Shown here: piece by piece, positions 1-7,821 of the stretch
How positions within the stretch are numbered: position 1 is the stretch's first letter
How the letters are laid out: each line of letters opens with the position of its first letter
Assembly: GCA_025464925.1 (NCBI GenBank)
Contig: JAODMS010000132.1
Location: forward strand, 1-16,392
Direction: 5' to 3'
Length of the DNA stretch: 16,392 bases
Source of the DNA: Arthrobacter sp.
GTDB taxonomy: Bacteria; Actinomycetota; Actinomycetes; Actinomycetales; Micrococcaceae
The notes under the pieces: model-generated
What the model was told of the DNA's origin: nothing
The model's input: only the letters and a program-made list of their open reading frames with translations
Database searches by the model: none
Program-made: the position numbers and the translations under genes

Positions 1-488
1 GCACCCATCTCCACCACCAGGGCCTGGGCGATGGGCAGCATCGCGGCGTCCGCCGTGACGCCGAAGGTGGAATCCAGCAGCCTCGTCAGGTCCAGGCTCA
101 TGCCGGTGAACGTCATGGCCGGGTGCAGCGCCAGCGGCACGGCGCCGGCGGCACGGACCGGATGCAGGATCCCGACGCCGAAGCGGCCGGAGGTGTGCGC
201 CACGAGCTGGCCGGGCTGCCAGGCGCCGAGCTTTGCGAGCCCCTCCACGAGTCCGCCCAGGGCGTCATCCGGCACGGCGAGCAGCACCAGTTCGGCGCGC
301 TCCACGATGTCCCGCACATCCAGGATGGGTACGCCGGGCAGCAGGGTGTCCGCGCGTTCGCGGCTGGCGTCCGAGACCGCGGATACCCCGATGATGGCAT
401 GCTCCGCACCTCGCAGCGCCGCCCCCAGGACGGCGCCCACCTTGCCGGCGCCGATGATTCCGACGCCGAGGCGTCCTGGCTTAGTCAT
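1..488 (-). CDS. Rossmann-fold / DUF2520 domain protein, N-terminal part (runs off left edge)
   Basis: Reading leftward from ATG at 488, the frame stays open to the window edge, giving about 162 residues of a family that is usually near 300. The start MTKPGRLGVGIIGAGKVG contains a dinucleotide-binding GxGxxG (G13-A-G-K-V-G18). Further on come a predicted strand ending VLLAVPDDAL and an LHPAMTFTG stretch typical of the Rossmann-like plus DUF2520 family, which resembles ketopantoate and pyrroline-5-carboxylate reductases. The ATG overlaps the stop of the upstream PH-domain gene (ATGACTAA, 8 bp), and AGGAAGG lies 8 nt before it. In mycobacteria the equivalent gene (Rv3603c) precedes panC, so a role near pantothenate synthesis is often suspected, but its substrate is unknown. 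The C-terminal half is not in the window. Confidence 0.85.
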   Translation of the reverse strand, partial: MTKPGRLGVGIIGAGKVGAVLGAALRGAEHAIIGVSAVSDASRERADTLLPGVPILDVRDIVERAELVLLAVPDDALGGLVEGLAKLGAWQPGQLVAHTSGRFGVGILHPVRAAGAVPLALHPAMTFTGMSLDLTRLLDSTFGVTADAAMLPIAQALVVEMG

Positions 489-2145
489 GTTGCGGGCCTT
501 CCTGGGGGTAGGGGTCCTGCCGGCGCTCGAACTGGGGACCGCGCTCGCCGGCTTCCCCGAGCGAGCCGGCGCGCTCGGGGGGCTGGTGCGGAGTGGAATC
601 CTGGGTTCCGGGCCGGGCGGTGCCGGCGGGCTCGGTCCCCGCGGCTGTCTGACGGACCGAGTCCAGCCAGTGCTCACTGCTCTGGCGCTTCCGCGCGGCC
701 CGGGCGCGCGCCGACTGCGCATCGAGCAGGGCCCTGCCTTCATCGAGGCCTGCCTGGATGAGCCGCGGGGAGACCGGGCCGGCCGTGGTGTGCAGGACAA
801 GGTCAGCCACCCCGAATCGCCGGGCCAGCGGCCCCTGCTGCAGCGCCATCGACTGCGTGCGCTGGTGCGGCACCACCACGAGGTGCCGCCACCAGCGGCC
901 TGAACGGAGCAGCAGGGCGGTGTCCGTGGCGGCGAAGCCGTTGCGTCGCCAGCCCAAGGGTGCCAGCAGGCGGGCGCGGCGTGGCGTGGTGACGAATCCG
1001 CCGTCGAAGTCCTGCCCCGGGGTCCCGGAAGGATCCGCCAGGCCGGTGAGGCCCGCCGTGAAGATCCGCACCGGTTCCGGGGTCCCGGGGTCGGGCAGGA
1101 CCAGCGAGAGCATGGTCAGGACCTCCGGGAGGGTTCCCACGGGGAGGAGCGTGGTCCGGGCCGAGCCCTCGCCGTTGCTTCCGGACGCGCCGTACCCGGC
1201 AACGTTGACCTGCATCCGGTACCAGCCGAAGATCCGCCACAGCGGCGGCTGGCTGACCCTCAGCGCCTGGATCCGGCCCGGCGGCAGGGTCTGCGCCTGC
1301 GTGTCCAGCAGCCCGTAGCGCAGCCGGATGCCATCCGGAGAAATGGCGGCGGTGAAGTTGTAGCCCTTGTTGAATGAGGCCCAGTACGCCGCCACCAGAC
1401 CCAGCGCGGCGGGAATCAAATAGAAGTAAAAGCTGCGGTTCTCGGTGACGGCGGACAGCACCACTGACACCACGCCGCCCACCACCACGAAGAAACTCTG
1501 CTCGCTCAGGAGCAGCGATCCGACCAGGCGCGACGGCGGCACGGTCAGCACCGCATGTTCGGGCGCCTCCACGGCCTCGGCCGCCGGGCGTTGCGGATCC
1601 GGCAGCACGCCGGCGGCGCGGGACAGGATGGTCGCCCGGAGCTGCCGCGCCTCCTCCATCCGGAGGTAGGCGAGCCGCACGGCAGATTCTCCGGCGTCGG
1701 CTACTTCGAACCTCAGCTCGGCCAGTCCGAAGATCCGGGCCAGCAGCGGCTGCACGATGTCGATAGCCTGCACCCGGTCCAGCCGGGCCTGCCGCTGTTG
1801 CTTGAAGAGGAAACCTGTGTTGACCCGGACGTAGCCTTCCGCGACCTGGTAGCGCGTGAAGTACCAGCTCAGGATGTAGCCGAGCACGGTGAGCAGCAGC
1901 ACGGTGCCGCCGCCGAGCAGCAGCCACGGCGCCCGGCCGGCGAACTGCTCGTCGATGACGGGGCCGCCCTGGAGCAGCCGCTCGAAGGTGTCGCGGCCAA
2001 AAAAGAAGCCGATCGCGGCCAGCGCCACCCAGCCCCGGACGAAGGGGGATGCCGGATGCACGCGCAGCCAGCCGCCCTCGGGTGATCCCGACCCATCGGC
2101 GCCGGCGGCCGGCCCCGGAACGATCCCGGTTCCGCCCGCTGTCAC
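481..2145 (-). CDS. Large membrane protein with three bacterial PH (bPH_2, YdbT-like) domains
   Basis: A 554-residue protein from a GTG start that overlaps the stop of the preceding gene as GTGA. Hydrophobic segments lie near residues 38-50, 73-95, 215-235 and 238-257. Three PH-type units follow at about 98-178, 265-345 and 395-475. Each carries the same core pattern, R-x-Q...P-L-x-R-x-F-G: RVQAIDIVQPLLARIFG, RIQALRVSQPPLWRIFG and RTQSMALQQGPLARRFG. This matches the YdbT/DUF304 family of membrane proteins, whose molecular function is unknown. The last 65 or so residues are polar, rich in Pro, Gly, Glu and Arg, and probably disordered. There is no Shine-Dalgarno, and a hairpin abuts the start codon, so translation probably depends on coupling to the upstream smaller PH gene. 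The pair likely forms a membrane complex like YdbS/YdbT; that is an inference. Confidence 0.87.
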   Translation of the reverse strand: MTAGGTGIVPGPAAGADGSGSPEGGWLRVHPASPFVRGWVALAAIGFFFGRDTFERLLQGGPVIDEQFAGRAPWLLLGGGTVLLLTVLGYILSWYFTRYQVAEGYVRVNTGFLFKQQRQARLDRVQAIDIVQPLLARIFGLAELRFEVADAGESAVRLAYLRMEEARQLRATILSRAAGVLPDPQRPAAEAVEAPEHAVLTVPPSRLVGSLLLSEQSFFVVVGGVVSVVLSAVTENRSFYFYLIPAALGLVAAYWASFNKGYNFTAAISPDGIRLRYGLLDTQAQTLPPGRIQALRVSQPPLWRIFGWYRMQVNVAGYGASGSNGEGSARTTLLPVGTLPEVLTMLSLVLPDPGTPEPVRIFTAGLTGLADPSGTPGQDFDGGFVTTPRRARLLAPLGWRRNGFAATDTALLLRSGRWWRHLVVVPHQRTQSMALQQGPLARRFGVADLVLHTTAGPVSPRLIQAGLDEGRALLDAQSARARAARKRQSSEHWLDSVRQTAAGTEPAGTARPGTQDSTPHQPPERAGSLGEAGERGPQFERRQDPYPQEGPQHD

Positions 2146-2654
2146 AGCCCGGCCAGCCGGGCTTCACCGCGGGCGGAGAGCTGCTCGCGGAGCCGCGCTC
2201 CTTCACTGGCGGGCAAGCCCGGAATTTCAGCATCGGTCCCGGCGGAGGCGGTGTGCAGCTTCAGGGTGCACAGGCCCAGGGCCCGGTCCAGCGGCCCTGC
2301 CCCGATGTCCACATACTGCATGCGGCCGTAGGGCACCACGAGCGTGCGCTGGAAAAAGAGGCCGCGCCGGATGAGGAGGTCGTCCTCGCGCTCGGCGTAG
2401 CCGATGGCACGCACCTGCCGGGGAATGAGCGCGAGCCGCCAGAGCGCCAGGACCAGCGTCACGGCCGGCACGGCAACCGCCAGCCAGAGCGGGGGCCAGG
2501 TCCACCAGCCGCGCAAAACGAACACGAGGGGCAGCGAGAGCACGGCCAGCAGGATGAGGTTTCCCAGTGCCCAGCCGGCGACGCGCACCGTGACGTACTT
2601 GGGGGACACCCGCAGCCAGCTGATGCCTGGCGGATCAATCGCCTCGGTATGCAT
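2142..2654 (-). CDS. Small membrane protein with one bacterial PH domain (YdbS-like)
   Basis: I start this gene at ATG 2654 (170 residues, MHTEAIDPPG) rather than at an in-frame upstream codon at 2768. GGAGGG sits 6 nt before this ATG, and the extra residues would lie inside the DUF3180 gene and look non-native. It overlaps the end of DUF3180 by 20 bp. Two membrane segments (about 28-48 and 53-72) precede one bPH_2 domain (about 81-150). That domain contains RMQYVDIGAGPLDRALG, a fourth copy of the motif found three times in the next gene. The short-plus-long PH pair is the usual ydbS/ydbT arrangement. Its biochemical role is unknown. The last codons (ARLAGL-stop) also form the hairpin next to the following start codon. 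Confidence 0.86.
   Translation of the reverse strand: MHTEAIDPPGISWLRVSPKYVTVRVAGWALGNLILLAVLSLPLVFVLRGWWTWPPLWLAVAVPAVTLVLALWRLALIPRQVRAIGYAEREDDLLIRRGLFFQRTLVVPYGRMQYVDIGAGPLDRALGLCTLKLHTASAGTDAEIPGLPASEGARLREQLSARGEARLAGL
2146..2163 (-). promoter_or_regulatory. Perfect inverted repeat abutting the GTG start of the large PH gene
   Basis: In the mRNA sense the sequence is AGCCCGG, loop CTGG, CCGGGCT: a perfect 7-bp GC-rich stem whose base touches the GTG start at 2143-2145. It lies in the last codons of the upstream PH gene, and no purine-rich Shine-Dalgarno is visible. This suggests the initiation site is closed unless ribosomes finishing the upstream gene open it. The repeat is seen directly; the coupling role is inferred. 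Confidence 0.45.
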
Positions 2655-3159
2655 ATTCGCCCTCCGACGTGGGCTTGCTTGGTTTTCCTTGGGGCCTGGG
2701 AGCCGCGTCGCCGTCGCCGTCTTCCGGCGGAATCCGGCAGAACCGCTCCACGACAAGGCCCACCACAACCATCATCAGGCCACCGCCGGCCAGGGCGGCG
2801 GCTTGCCCGGTGATGCCCTGGTTGCTGCGCAGGCTCCAGAGCCGCAGCTGGTCCAGGAAGATGCCCGCGTGCCAGCCGAGCAGCACGGTGCCCGTATAGG
2901 CACAGGCCTGGGCGAGTACCAGGGTCCAGGCCGCCAGTATGGGGTCGAGCATTTTCTTTCTCTTGCCGGTACGCCAGCGGAGTACCCGGATGCCCAGCAC
3001 CAGGGTGAGGATCACGATCACACCCATGGTCAGCAGCCCCGTGAGCGGCAGCACCGGCGTCGCCATGCCGTAGCGGGTGGTCAGTACGGTGGCGAACCAG
3101 CCCGCAGCCGCTACGGCCGCGCAGATGACCAGCAGGAGGAGGGGGTTGGTCAGCTTCAC
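2635..3159 (-). CDS. DUF3180 family four-helix membrane protein
   Basis: A 174-residue protein beginning MKLTNPLLLLVICAAVAAAG from a GTG that overlaps the folK stop as GTGA. GGAG lies 5 nt upstream of the start. Four hydrophobic helices are visible at about residues 7-26, 37-60, 72-96 and 119-138, followed by a polar, acidic and proline-rich cytoplasmic-type tail from about 144. Length, the KLTNPL start and the position directly after folK match the actinobacterial DUF3180 family (Rv3605c in M. tuberculosis). Function is unknown. No catalytic motif is visible. Its fixed place after folK suggests a link to folate genes or simple operon conservation. Confidence 0.85.
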   Translation of the reverse strand: MKLTNPLLLLVICAAVAAAGWFATVLTTRYGMATPVLPLTGLLTMGVIVILTLVLGIRVLRWRTGKRKKMLDPILAAWTLVLAQACAYTGTVLLGWHAGIFLDQLRLWSLRSNQGITGQAAALAGGGLMMVVVGLVVERFCRIPPEDGDGDAAPRPQGKPSKPTSEGEYAYRGD

Positions 3160-3695
3160 GGCCGCTCCGCCGCCCGGGCCCCGCCGTTGGCGTCCTGGAA
3201 TCCGTCGAACGGCGCCAGGTCGGAGAAGTCGGCGGCCCCCACGGCGAGATCGCCGACGCGTTCGCCATTGAGCTCCGCCGAGGGGTCAATGAGCGACCAC
3301 GGATACAGCACGAAGGCCCGTTCCGCCGCCCGGGGATGGGGCAGGGTCAGCTCCGGGTCGGAACTCACGGTGTCCCCGTACGTGATGATGTCCACGTCCA
3401 GGGTCCGCGGCCCCCACCGGACCTCGCGCACCCGGAGGTGCTTTTGTTCCACCTCGTGGCAGTGCCCCAGCAGCTCCAGCGGCGGCAGGCTGGTCTCCAC
3501 GGCGATCACCATGTTGAGGAAGTCCGGCTGGTCCGGCGGGCCGCCCACCGCCTTCGTCTGGACGATCGGCGAGATGGCCAGGAGGCGGACCTCCGGCGGG
3601 TCGACAAGGTCCGCGACGGCAGCGGACAGGGTGTCGCTCCGCTCCCCCAGGTTGCTGCCGAGCGCAATCACGGCCCGGGTGTAGCAGGGGCTCAT
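3156..3695 (-). CDS. folK: 2-amino-4-hydroxy-6-hydroxymethyldihydropteridine pyrophosphokinase (HPPK)
   Basis: Cytosolic folate enzyme transferring pyrophosphate from ATP to 6-hydroxymethyl-7,8-dihydropterin, the substrate activation step before FolP. The 179-residue protein starts MSPCYTRAVIALGSNLG, with the nucleotide/pterin-site GSNLG at 13-17. It carries the HPPK signature WGPRTLDVDII at 94-104, whose two aspartates bind magnesium, and LPHPRAAERAFVLYP further on. Length is slightly above the E. coli enzyme, mainly through the C-terminal tail. ATG 3695 overlaps the folB stop as ATGA, with GGGAG 5 nt upstream. The gene ends in codons for ERP, which also form the ribosome site for DUF3180. 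Confidence 0.97.
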   Translation of the reverse strand: MSPCYTRAVIALGSNLGERSDTLSAAVADLVDPPEVRLLAISPIVQTKAVGGPPDQPDFLNMVIAVETSLPPLELLGHCHEVEQKHLRVREVRWGPRTLDVDIITYGDTVSSDPELTLPHPRAAERAFVLYPWSLIDPSAELNGERVGDLAVGAADFSDLAPFDGFQDANGGARAAERP

Positions 3696-4051
3696 GGCCG
3701 CTCCCGTCGCACGCAGACGGAGACGTCGCCGAATTCGACGCCGATGGGAGCCTTGGGCTTGTGCACCGTGATGTCCACCGCGGACACCGCGAACTTCTGC
3801 AGGACGTCCTCGGCAATGCGCACGGCCAGTGCCTCGATCAGGTTAAGCGGCTCTCCCGTGATCCAGCCCCGGATGCATGCGGCCACCTCGCCGTAGTGCG
3901 CCGTGTCCAGGACATCGTCGGAGGCGGCGGCCGCGCTGAAGTCCAGGTGGAGCACGGCATCCACGACAAAGGGCTGGCCGTCGCGGCGTTCGAAGTCGAA
4001 CACCCCGTGATGGCCGACGGCGGTGACGCCGCTCAGCGTGATCTGGTCCAT
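3692..4051 (-). CDS. folB: Dihydroneopterin aldolase
   Basis: Converts 7,8-dihydroneopterin to 6-hydroxymethyl-7,8-dihydropterin and glycolaldehyde. I start at ATG 4051 (119 residues, MDQITLSGVTAVGHHGVF), which gives the normal family length of about 120. A longer frame back to 4174 would overlap folP by over 100 bp and add Pro/Ala/Arg-rich non-native sequence. Family residues visible are E21 in the FDFERRDGQPF strand, HYGEV at 52-56 and the catalytic lysine in HKPKAPIG (K100). It starts 13 bp after the folP stop and its own stop overlaps the folK ATG. It probably assembles as an octamer like other FolB enzymes. Confidence 0.96.
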   Translation of the reverse strand: MDQITLSGVTAVGHHGVFDFERRDGQPFVVDAVLHLDFSAAAASDDVLDTAHYGEVAACIRGWITGEPLNLIEALAVRIAEDVLQKFAVSAVDITVHKPKAPIGVEFGDVSVCVRRERP

Positions 4052-4064
4052 GGCGGCGGCCGGA

Positions 4065-5000
4065 TCAGCTGTTGCCGGAGGCGGGGCCGGCCGCCGAGGG
4101 CGCCATGCGGGCCGCGACCTTGACGGCGTCAAGGCTGGGGCCGACATCGTGAACGCGGACAGCCCAGGCACCACGGACGGCGCAGACGGCCGTCACGGCG
4201 GCGGTGGCGGCGTCGCGCTCCTGCGGCGGGGCCGCCTTGCCGGCCACCGCCACCAGGGTGCCCAGGAAGCGCTTGCGTGAGGCGCCGACCAGGACCTTGT
4301 GGCCCATCGCCTCAAGGACGTCCAGGTTCTTCAGGAGCTCCCAGTTCTGCGCCTCGGTCTTGGAGAAGCCCAGGCCCGGGTCCACGATGATCTGCTCCGG
4401 AGCGACGCCCGCCGCGTAGAGCTTGTCCCGGACGCCGGCGAGTTCCGCGACGACGTCTTCGGCCACGTTCCCGTAGTCGGTCAGGGAGTCCATGGTGCTG
4501 GCATTGCCGCGCCGGTGGGTGAGGATGTACGGCACCTTGGTGCGGGCCGCCAGCTCGGCCATTTCCGGTTCCATGGTCAGGCCGGACACATCGTTGATGA
4601 TGGCGGCACCGGCTTCCAGCGCCGCGGCCGCGGTGACGGCACGGGTGGTGTCGATGCTGACGAGGGCGCCGGCTTTCACCAGCGCCTGGATCACCGGCAG
4701 CACACGCTTCTGTTCCTCGCCGGCGCTGATTTCGGTGGCTCCCGGGCGGGTGGATTCGCCGCCGACGTCGATGATGTCCGCACCGGCGTAAAACATCCGC
4801 AAGCCGGCGGCGACGGCGGTGTCCGCGGTCAGGTGCTGGCCGCCGTCGCTGAAGGAATCCGGGGTGACGTTCAGGATTCCCATCACGAGCGTCCGGTCCG
4901 TGGGCAGGTCTTTGAAGCTCGCTGCCCGGCGCGGTTTGCGCAGCACGGGCAGGGGCGAGGTTGCGGGTCCGGTTCCAGGAGCTGCAGCTAGGGAGTCCAT
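4065..5000 (-). CDS. folP: Dihydropteroate synthase
   Basis: Condenses 6-hydroxymethyldihydropterin pyrophosphate with p-aminobenzoate to give 7,8-dihydropteroate; this is the sulfonamide target. The 311-residue TIM-barrel protein shows VMGILNVTPDSFSDGG at about 39-54, DVGGESTRPG at 78-87, the strand IINDVSG near 134-140, DPGLGFSK at 207-214, the substrate-binding SRKRFLG at 241-247 and RVHDV at 282-286. These cover the pterin and phosphate sites. An N-terminal extension of about 30 residues precedes the first conserved strand; no better start with a Shine-Dalgarno is visible, so I keep ATG 5000. The gap from folE is 11 bp. No obvious resistance-type insertion is seen in the pABA loops. Confidence 0.97.
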   Translation of the reverse strand: MDSLAAAPGTGPATSPLPVLRKPRRAASFKDLPTDRTLVMGILNVTPDSFSDGGQHLTADTAVAAGLRMFYAGADIIDVGGESTRPGATEISAGEEQKRVLPVIQALVKAGALVSIDTTRAVTAAAALEAGAAIINDVSGLTMEPEMAELAARTKVPYILTHRRGNASTMDSLTDYGNVAEDVVAELAGVRDKLYAAGVAPEQIIVDPGLGFSKTEAQNWELLKNLDVLEAMGHKVLVGASRKRFLGTLVAVAGKAAPPQERDAATAAVTAVCAVRGAWAVRVHDVGPSLDAVKVAARMAPSAAGPASGNS

Positions 5001-5011
5001 CGTTACGTTTC

Positions 5012-5656
5012 TTACCTTCCGAGAATGAGGCTCATGGCTTCGGCGCGGGTGGCCGGGTCATGCAGTTGTCCGCGTACCGCGCTGGTGACGGTTTTGGCGC
5101 CGGGCTTGCGGATGCCGCGCATGGACATGCAGAGATGCTCACATTCGATGACGACGATCGCGCCGCGCGGCCTGAGGTGGGTGACGAGGGCTTCGACGAT
5201 CTGCGTGGTCAGCCGTTCCTGCACCTGGGGACGGCGGGCGAACATGTCCACCACCCGGGCCAGCTTGCTCAGGCCCGTGACCTTGCCGTCGTGGGAAGGA
5301 ATGTAGCCCACATGCGCCATCCCGTGGAACGGCACCAGATGGTGTTCGCAGGTGGAGTAGAACGGGATGTCCTTGACCAGCACCAGTTCCTCGTGGTCCA
5401 GGTCGAAGGTGGTGGCCAGGATTTCCGCCGGATCATGGTGCAAACCGGCAAACATCTCCGTGTAGGCCTTGGCGACCCGTTTGGGGGTGTCCACCAGGCC
5501 GCTCCGGTCCGGGTCCTCGCCGATGGCCAGCAGGATTTCCCGCACCGCCGCCTCGATCCGCGGACGGTCCACCCGGGCGTCCTTCTTGTGGGCGGACCCG
5601 TCCGCCGCCAAGGGGCCGGTGGCGGGAACGTCGTCGTCATCGAAGATAGAAGTCAC
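5012..5656 (-). CDS. folE: GTP cyclohydrolase I
   Basis: First committed enzyme of folate synthesis: opens the GTP ring to form 7,8-dihydroneopterin triphosphate. The 214-residue protein has the zinc site split between [12 protein letters not shown] (C103, H106) and [11 protein letters not shown] (C176), plus the [20 protein letters not shown] helix at about 128-147. These are hallmarks of the type IA, zinc-dependent enzyme. The first 30 residues are acidic and variable. The start is GTG at 5656, 9 bp after the ftsH stop, without a clear Shine-Dalgarno. It is most likely translated from the ftsH transcript and opens the folE-P-B-K series. Confidence 0.97.
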   Translation of the reverse strand: MTSIFDDDDVPATGPLAADGSAHKKDARVDRPRIEAAVREILLAIGEDPDRSGLVDTPKRVAKAYTEMFAGLHHDPAEILATTFDLDHEELVLVKDIPFYSTCEHHLVPFHGMAHVGYIPSHDGKVTGLSKLARVVDMFARRPQVQERLTTQIVEALVTHLRPRGAIVVIECEHLCMSMRGIRKPGAKTVTSAVRGQLHDPATRAEAMSLILGR

Positions 5657-5665
5657 AGACGAAGC

Positions 5666-7735
5666 CTAGCTGGGACGGCCGTCATGTCCGATATCCGAAG
5701 CACCGCCCTGGAAGGGCTCCTGTCCGCCGGAGACGCCCGAGGCATGCGGAGGCAGGGCATCCAGCGGTTCCTCCAGCCGGGCCTGGGTGGCTTCTTCCTG
5801 GGCCTCCCGTTCGGCCCTCTCCCGGCGTGACTCCACCGGGCCGGCGTCCTGGATCGGGCGGGTCTCCTTGGAGAGCCACACGTCACGGAAGTCACGCTTG
5901 CGGATGTTTTCGAAGACCTGCGCGATTTCGGCCTGGTTGAGGGTTTCGCGTTCCAGCAGTTCGAGGGCCAGTTCGTCCAGGACGTCGCGGTTCTCGGTGA
6001 GGATGGCGTAGGCCTCATCGTGTGCCCCGTCGATCAGCCGGCGCACTTCCTCATCGACGATGTAGGCGATCTGGTCGGAGTAGTTGCGCTCGTGGCCGGC
6101 GTCGCGGCCCAGGAAGGGCTCGCCGCCGCCCTGGCCGAGCCGCACGGCGCCGACGCGCTCACTCATGCCGAACTCGGTGACCATCTTGCGGGCGATCCCG
6201 GAGGCCTTCTCGATGTCGTTGGAGGCACCGGTGGACGGATCGTGGAAGACAAGTTCCTCGGCGACGCGGCCGCCCATGGCGTAGGCCATCTGGTCCAGCA
6301 GTTCGTTGCGGGTCACTGAATACTTGTCATTTTCCGGTACCACCATCGTGTAGCCAAGGGCACGCCCTCGGGGCAGGATGGTGATCTTGGTGACCGGGGC
6401 AGAGTTCCGCAGGGCTGCGGCCACCAGGGCGTGGCCGCCCTCATGGTAGGCGGTGACCTTACGCTCGTGTTCCTTCATCACGCGGCTGCGCTTCTGCGGA
6501 CCGGCCATCACGCGGTCAATGGCCTCGTCGAGGGCGCGGTCATCGATCAGGTTGGCGTTGGAGCGGGCGGTCAGCAGGGCAGCCTCGTTGAGCACGTTGG
6601 CCAGATCCGCGCCGGTGTAGCCGGGGGTCTTCTTCGCCACGGCCTTGAGGTCGACGTTGGGGGCCATCGGCTTGCCCTTCGCATGGACTTTCAGGATCTG
6701 GTCGCGGCCGATCAGGTCCGGGGCCTCGACGGAGATCTGGCGGTCGAAACGGCCCGGACGCAGCAGGGCCGGGTCGAGCACGTCGGGCCGGTTGGTCGCC
6801 GCGATCAGGATGACGTTGGTCTTGACGTCGAAGCCGTCCATCTCCACCAGCAGCTGGTTAAGGGTCTGCTCGCGCTCGTCATTGCCGCCGCCGATGCCGG
6901 CGCCGCGGTGACGGCCGACGGCGTCGATCTCGTCCACGAAGATGATGGCCGGGGCGTTGGCCTTGGCCTGCTCAAACAGGTCGCGGACACGGGAAGCGCC
7001 CACGCCGACGAACATTTCAACAAAGTCGGAGCCGGAGATGGAGAAGAACGGCACTCCGGCCTCGCCGGCTACGGCGCGGGCCAGCAGGGTCTTGCCGGTA
7101 CCGGGAGGGCCGTAAAGGAGCACGCCCTTAGGGATCTTGGCGCCGACAGCCTGGAACTTGGCCGGCTCCGCGAGGAATTCCTTGATCTCTTCGAGCTCTT
7201 CGACGGCCTCGTCGGCACCGGCGACGTCGCTGAAGGTAACCTGCGGCATGTCCTTATTGACCAGCTTGGCCTTGGACTTGCCGAACTGCATGACCTTGGA
7301 GCCGCCGCCCTGCATGCGGGAGAGCAGGAACCAGAAGAGCACACCCAGCAACAGCACGGGGACAAGGAGGGAGAACAGTCCGGAGAACCAGTTGTTTTCG
7401 ATCGGCTGGTCGGTGAAGCCGCTCGGTGGCTTGGAATCAGTGACCGCCTTGACGACGTCCAGGGCGCGGGCGTTGACATAGTAGAACTGGACGTTCTTGC
7501 CCTTGTCCTGCCCGTCGACCTGCAGGTTGTCCTTCAGAATCAGGTCCACGCGGTTCTCGGCGTCGAAGATCTTGGCCTGTTCAACCTGGCCGCCCTGGGT
7601 CAGCAGCCCGAGGCCCTTGTCGGTGTCGATCCGGCTTGCGCCGCCCGGGGCCAGCGTGGCAAAGGCCAGCAGGAGCATGCCGACTACGACGACAATCCAG
7701 ATGCCGGGACCCTTGAAGAAACTCTTTACTTTCAT
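5666..7735 (-). CDS. ftsH: ATP-dependent zinc metalloprotease FtsH
   Basis: Membrane-anchored AAA+ protease that degrades misassembled membrane proteins and some regulators as a hexamer. The 689-residue protein has transmembrane helices at about 12-30 and 116-138 flanking an extracytoplasmic domain. Walker A GPPGTGKT is at 209-216, the pore loop [14 protein letters not shown] at 241-254 and Walker [12 protein letters not shown] at 264-274. An arginine-finger region (LRPGRFDRQ) lies near 325-333. The zinc site is HEGGH at 431-435, with D507 in SNDIEKA as the likely third ligand. All catalytic parts are intact. The last 60 or so residues are charged and low in complexity, unlike the longer Pro-rich mycobacterial tail. 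The start is ATG 7735 ([11 protein letters not shown]). Its Shine-Dalgarno is 21 nt away across a small hairpin. Confidence 0.98.
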   Translation of the reverse strand: MKVKSFFKGPGIWIVVVVGMLLLAFATLAPGGASRIDTDKGLGLLTQGGQVEQAKIFDAENRVDLILKDNLQVDGQDKGKNVQFYYVNARALDVVKAVTDSKPPSGFTDQPIENNWFSGLFSLLVPVLLLGVLFWFLLSRMQGGGSKVMQFGKSKAKLVNKDMPQVTFSDVAGADEAVEELEEIKEFLAEPAKFQAVGAKIPKGVLLYGPPGTGKTLLARAVAGEAGVPFFSISGSDFVEMFVGVGASRVRDLFEQAKANAPAIIFVDEIDAVGRHRGAGIGGGNDEREQTLNQLLVEMDGFDVKTNVILIAATNRPDVLDPALLRPGRFDRQISVEAPDLIGRDQILKVHAKGKPMAPNVDLKAVAKKTPGYTGADLANVLNEAALLTARSNANLIDDRALDEAIDRVMAGPQKRSRVMKEHERKVTAYHEGGHALVAAALRNSAPVTKITILPRGRALGYTMVVPENDKYSVTRNELLDQMAYAMGGRVAEELVFHDPSTGASNDIEKASGIARKMVTEFGMSERVGAVRLGQGGGEPFLGRDAGHERNYSDQIAYIVDEEVRRLIDGAHDEAYAILTENRDVLDELALELLERETLNQAEIAQVFENIRKRDFRDVWLSKETRPIQDAGPVESRRERAEREAQEEATQARLEEPLDALPPHASGVSGGQEPFQGGASDIGHDGRPS

Positions 7736-7740
7736 CTGTG

Positions 7741-7762
7741 CGGGGCTGGCCCCGTCCCTCCT
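7741..7762 (-). promoter_or_regulatory. ftsH Shine-Dalgarno plus spacer hairpin
   Basis: In the mRNA sense AGGAGGG (7756-7762) is followed by A and a perfect 5-bp stem CGGGG / CCCCG with loop CCAG (7741-7754), then CACAG and the ftsH ATG. AGGAGG ends 21 nt before the ATG, too far for normal initiation, and no start codon sits at normal spacing. Folding out the 14-nt hairpin leaves 7 nt. Sequence and spacing are seen; the bridging role is inferred. Confidence 0.55.
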
Positions 7763-7815
7763 GGTAGTGCTGCACGGCGACCGATCTGCGCGCGTGGGTG
7801 CTGCGTCAGTTTCTA

Positions 7816-7821
7816 GCTATA
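7816..7821 (-). promoter_or_regulatory. Possible -10 element of the ftsH promoter
   Basis: The 212-bp gap 7736-7947 must contain the main ftsH promoter unless hpt reads through. The only A/T-rich hexamer on the minus strand there is TATAGC, preceded by GTG. No convincing -35 lies 16-19 bp upstream. It sits within a spaced inverted repeat AGCTA (7815-7819) and TAGCT (7833-7837), which might be a protein site. Weak evidence only. Confidence 0.25.

Noticed and set aside
803..2233. Alternative minus-strand frame of 476 codons overlapping the large PH gene
   Set aside because: Arg/Ala/Gly-rich out-of-frame translation; the PH-domain frame has membrane segments, repeats and tight coupling to its neighbours.
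2655..2768. Upstream extension of the small PH gene
   Set aside because: It lies inside DUF3180 coding sequence, looks non-native and lacks a ribosome site, while ATG 2654 has GGAGGG at 6 nt.
4052..4174. Upstream extension of folB into folP
   Set aside because: It would give 41 extra Pro/Ala/Arg-rich residues; ATG 4051 gives the normal family length.
6431..7816. Open frame of 461 codons on the plus strand, antisense to ftsH
   Set aside because: It is the shadow of a well-conserved high-GC gene; composition is biased, there is no ribosome site and no recognisable domain.
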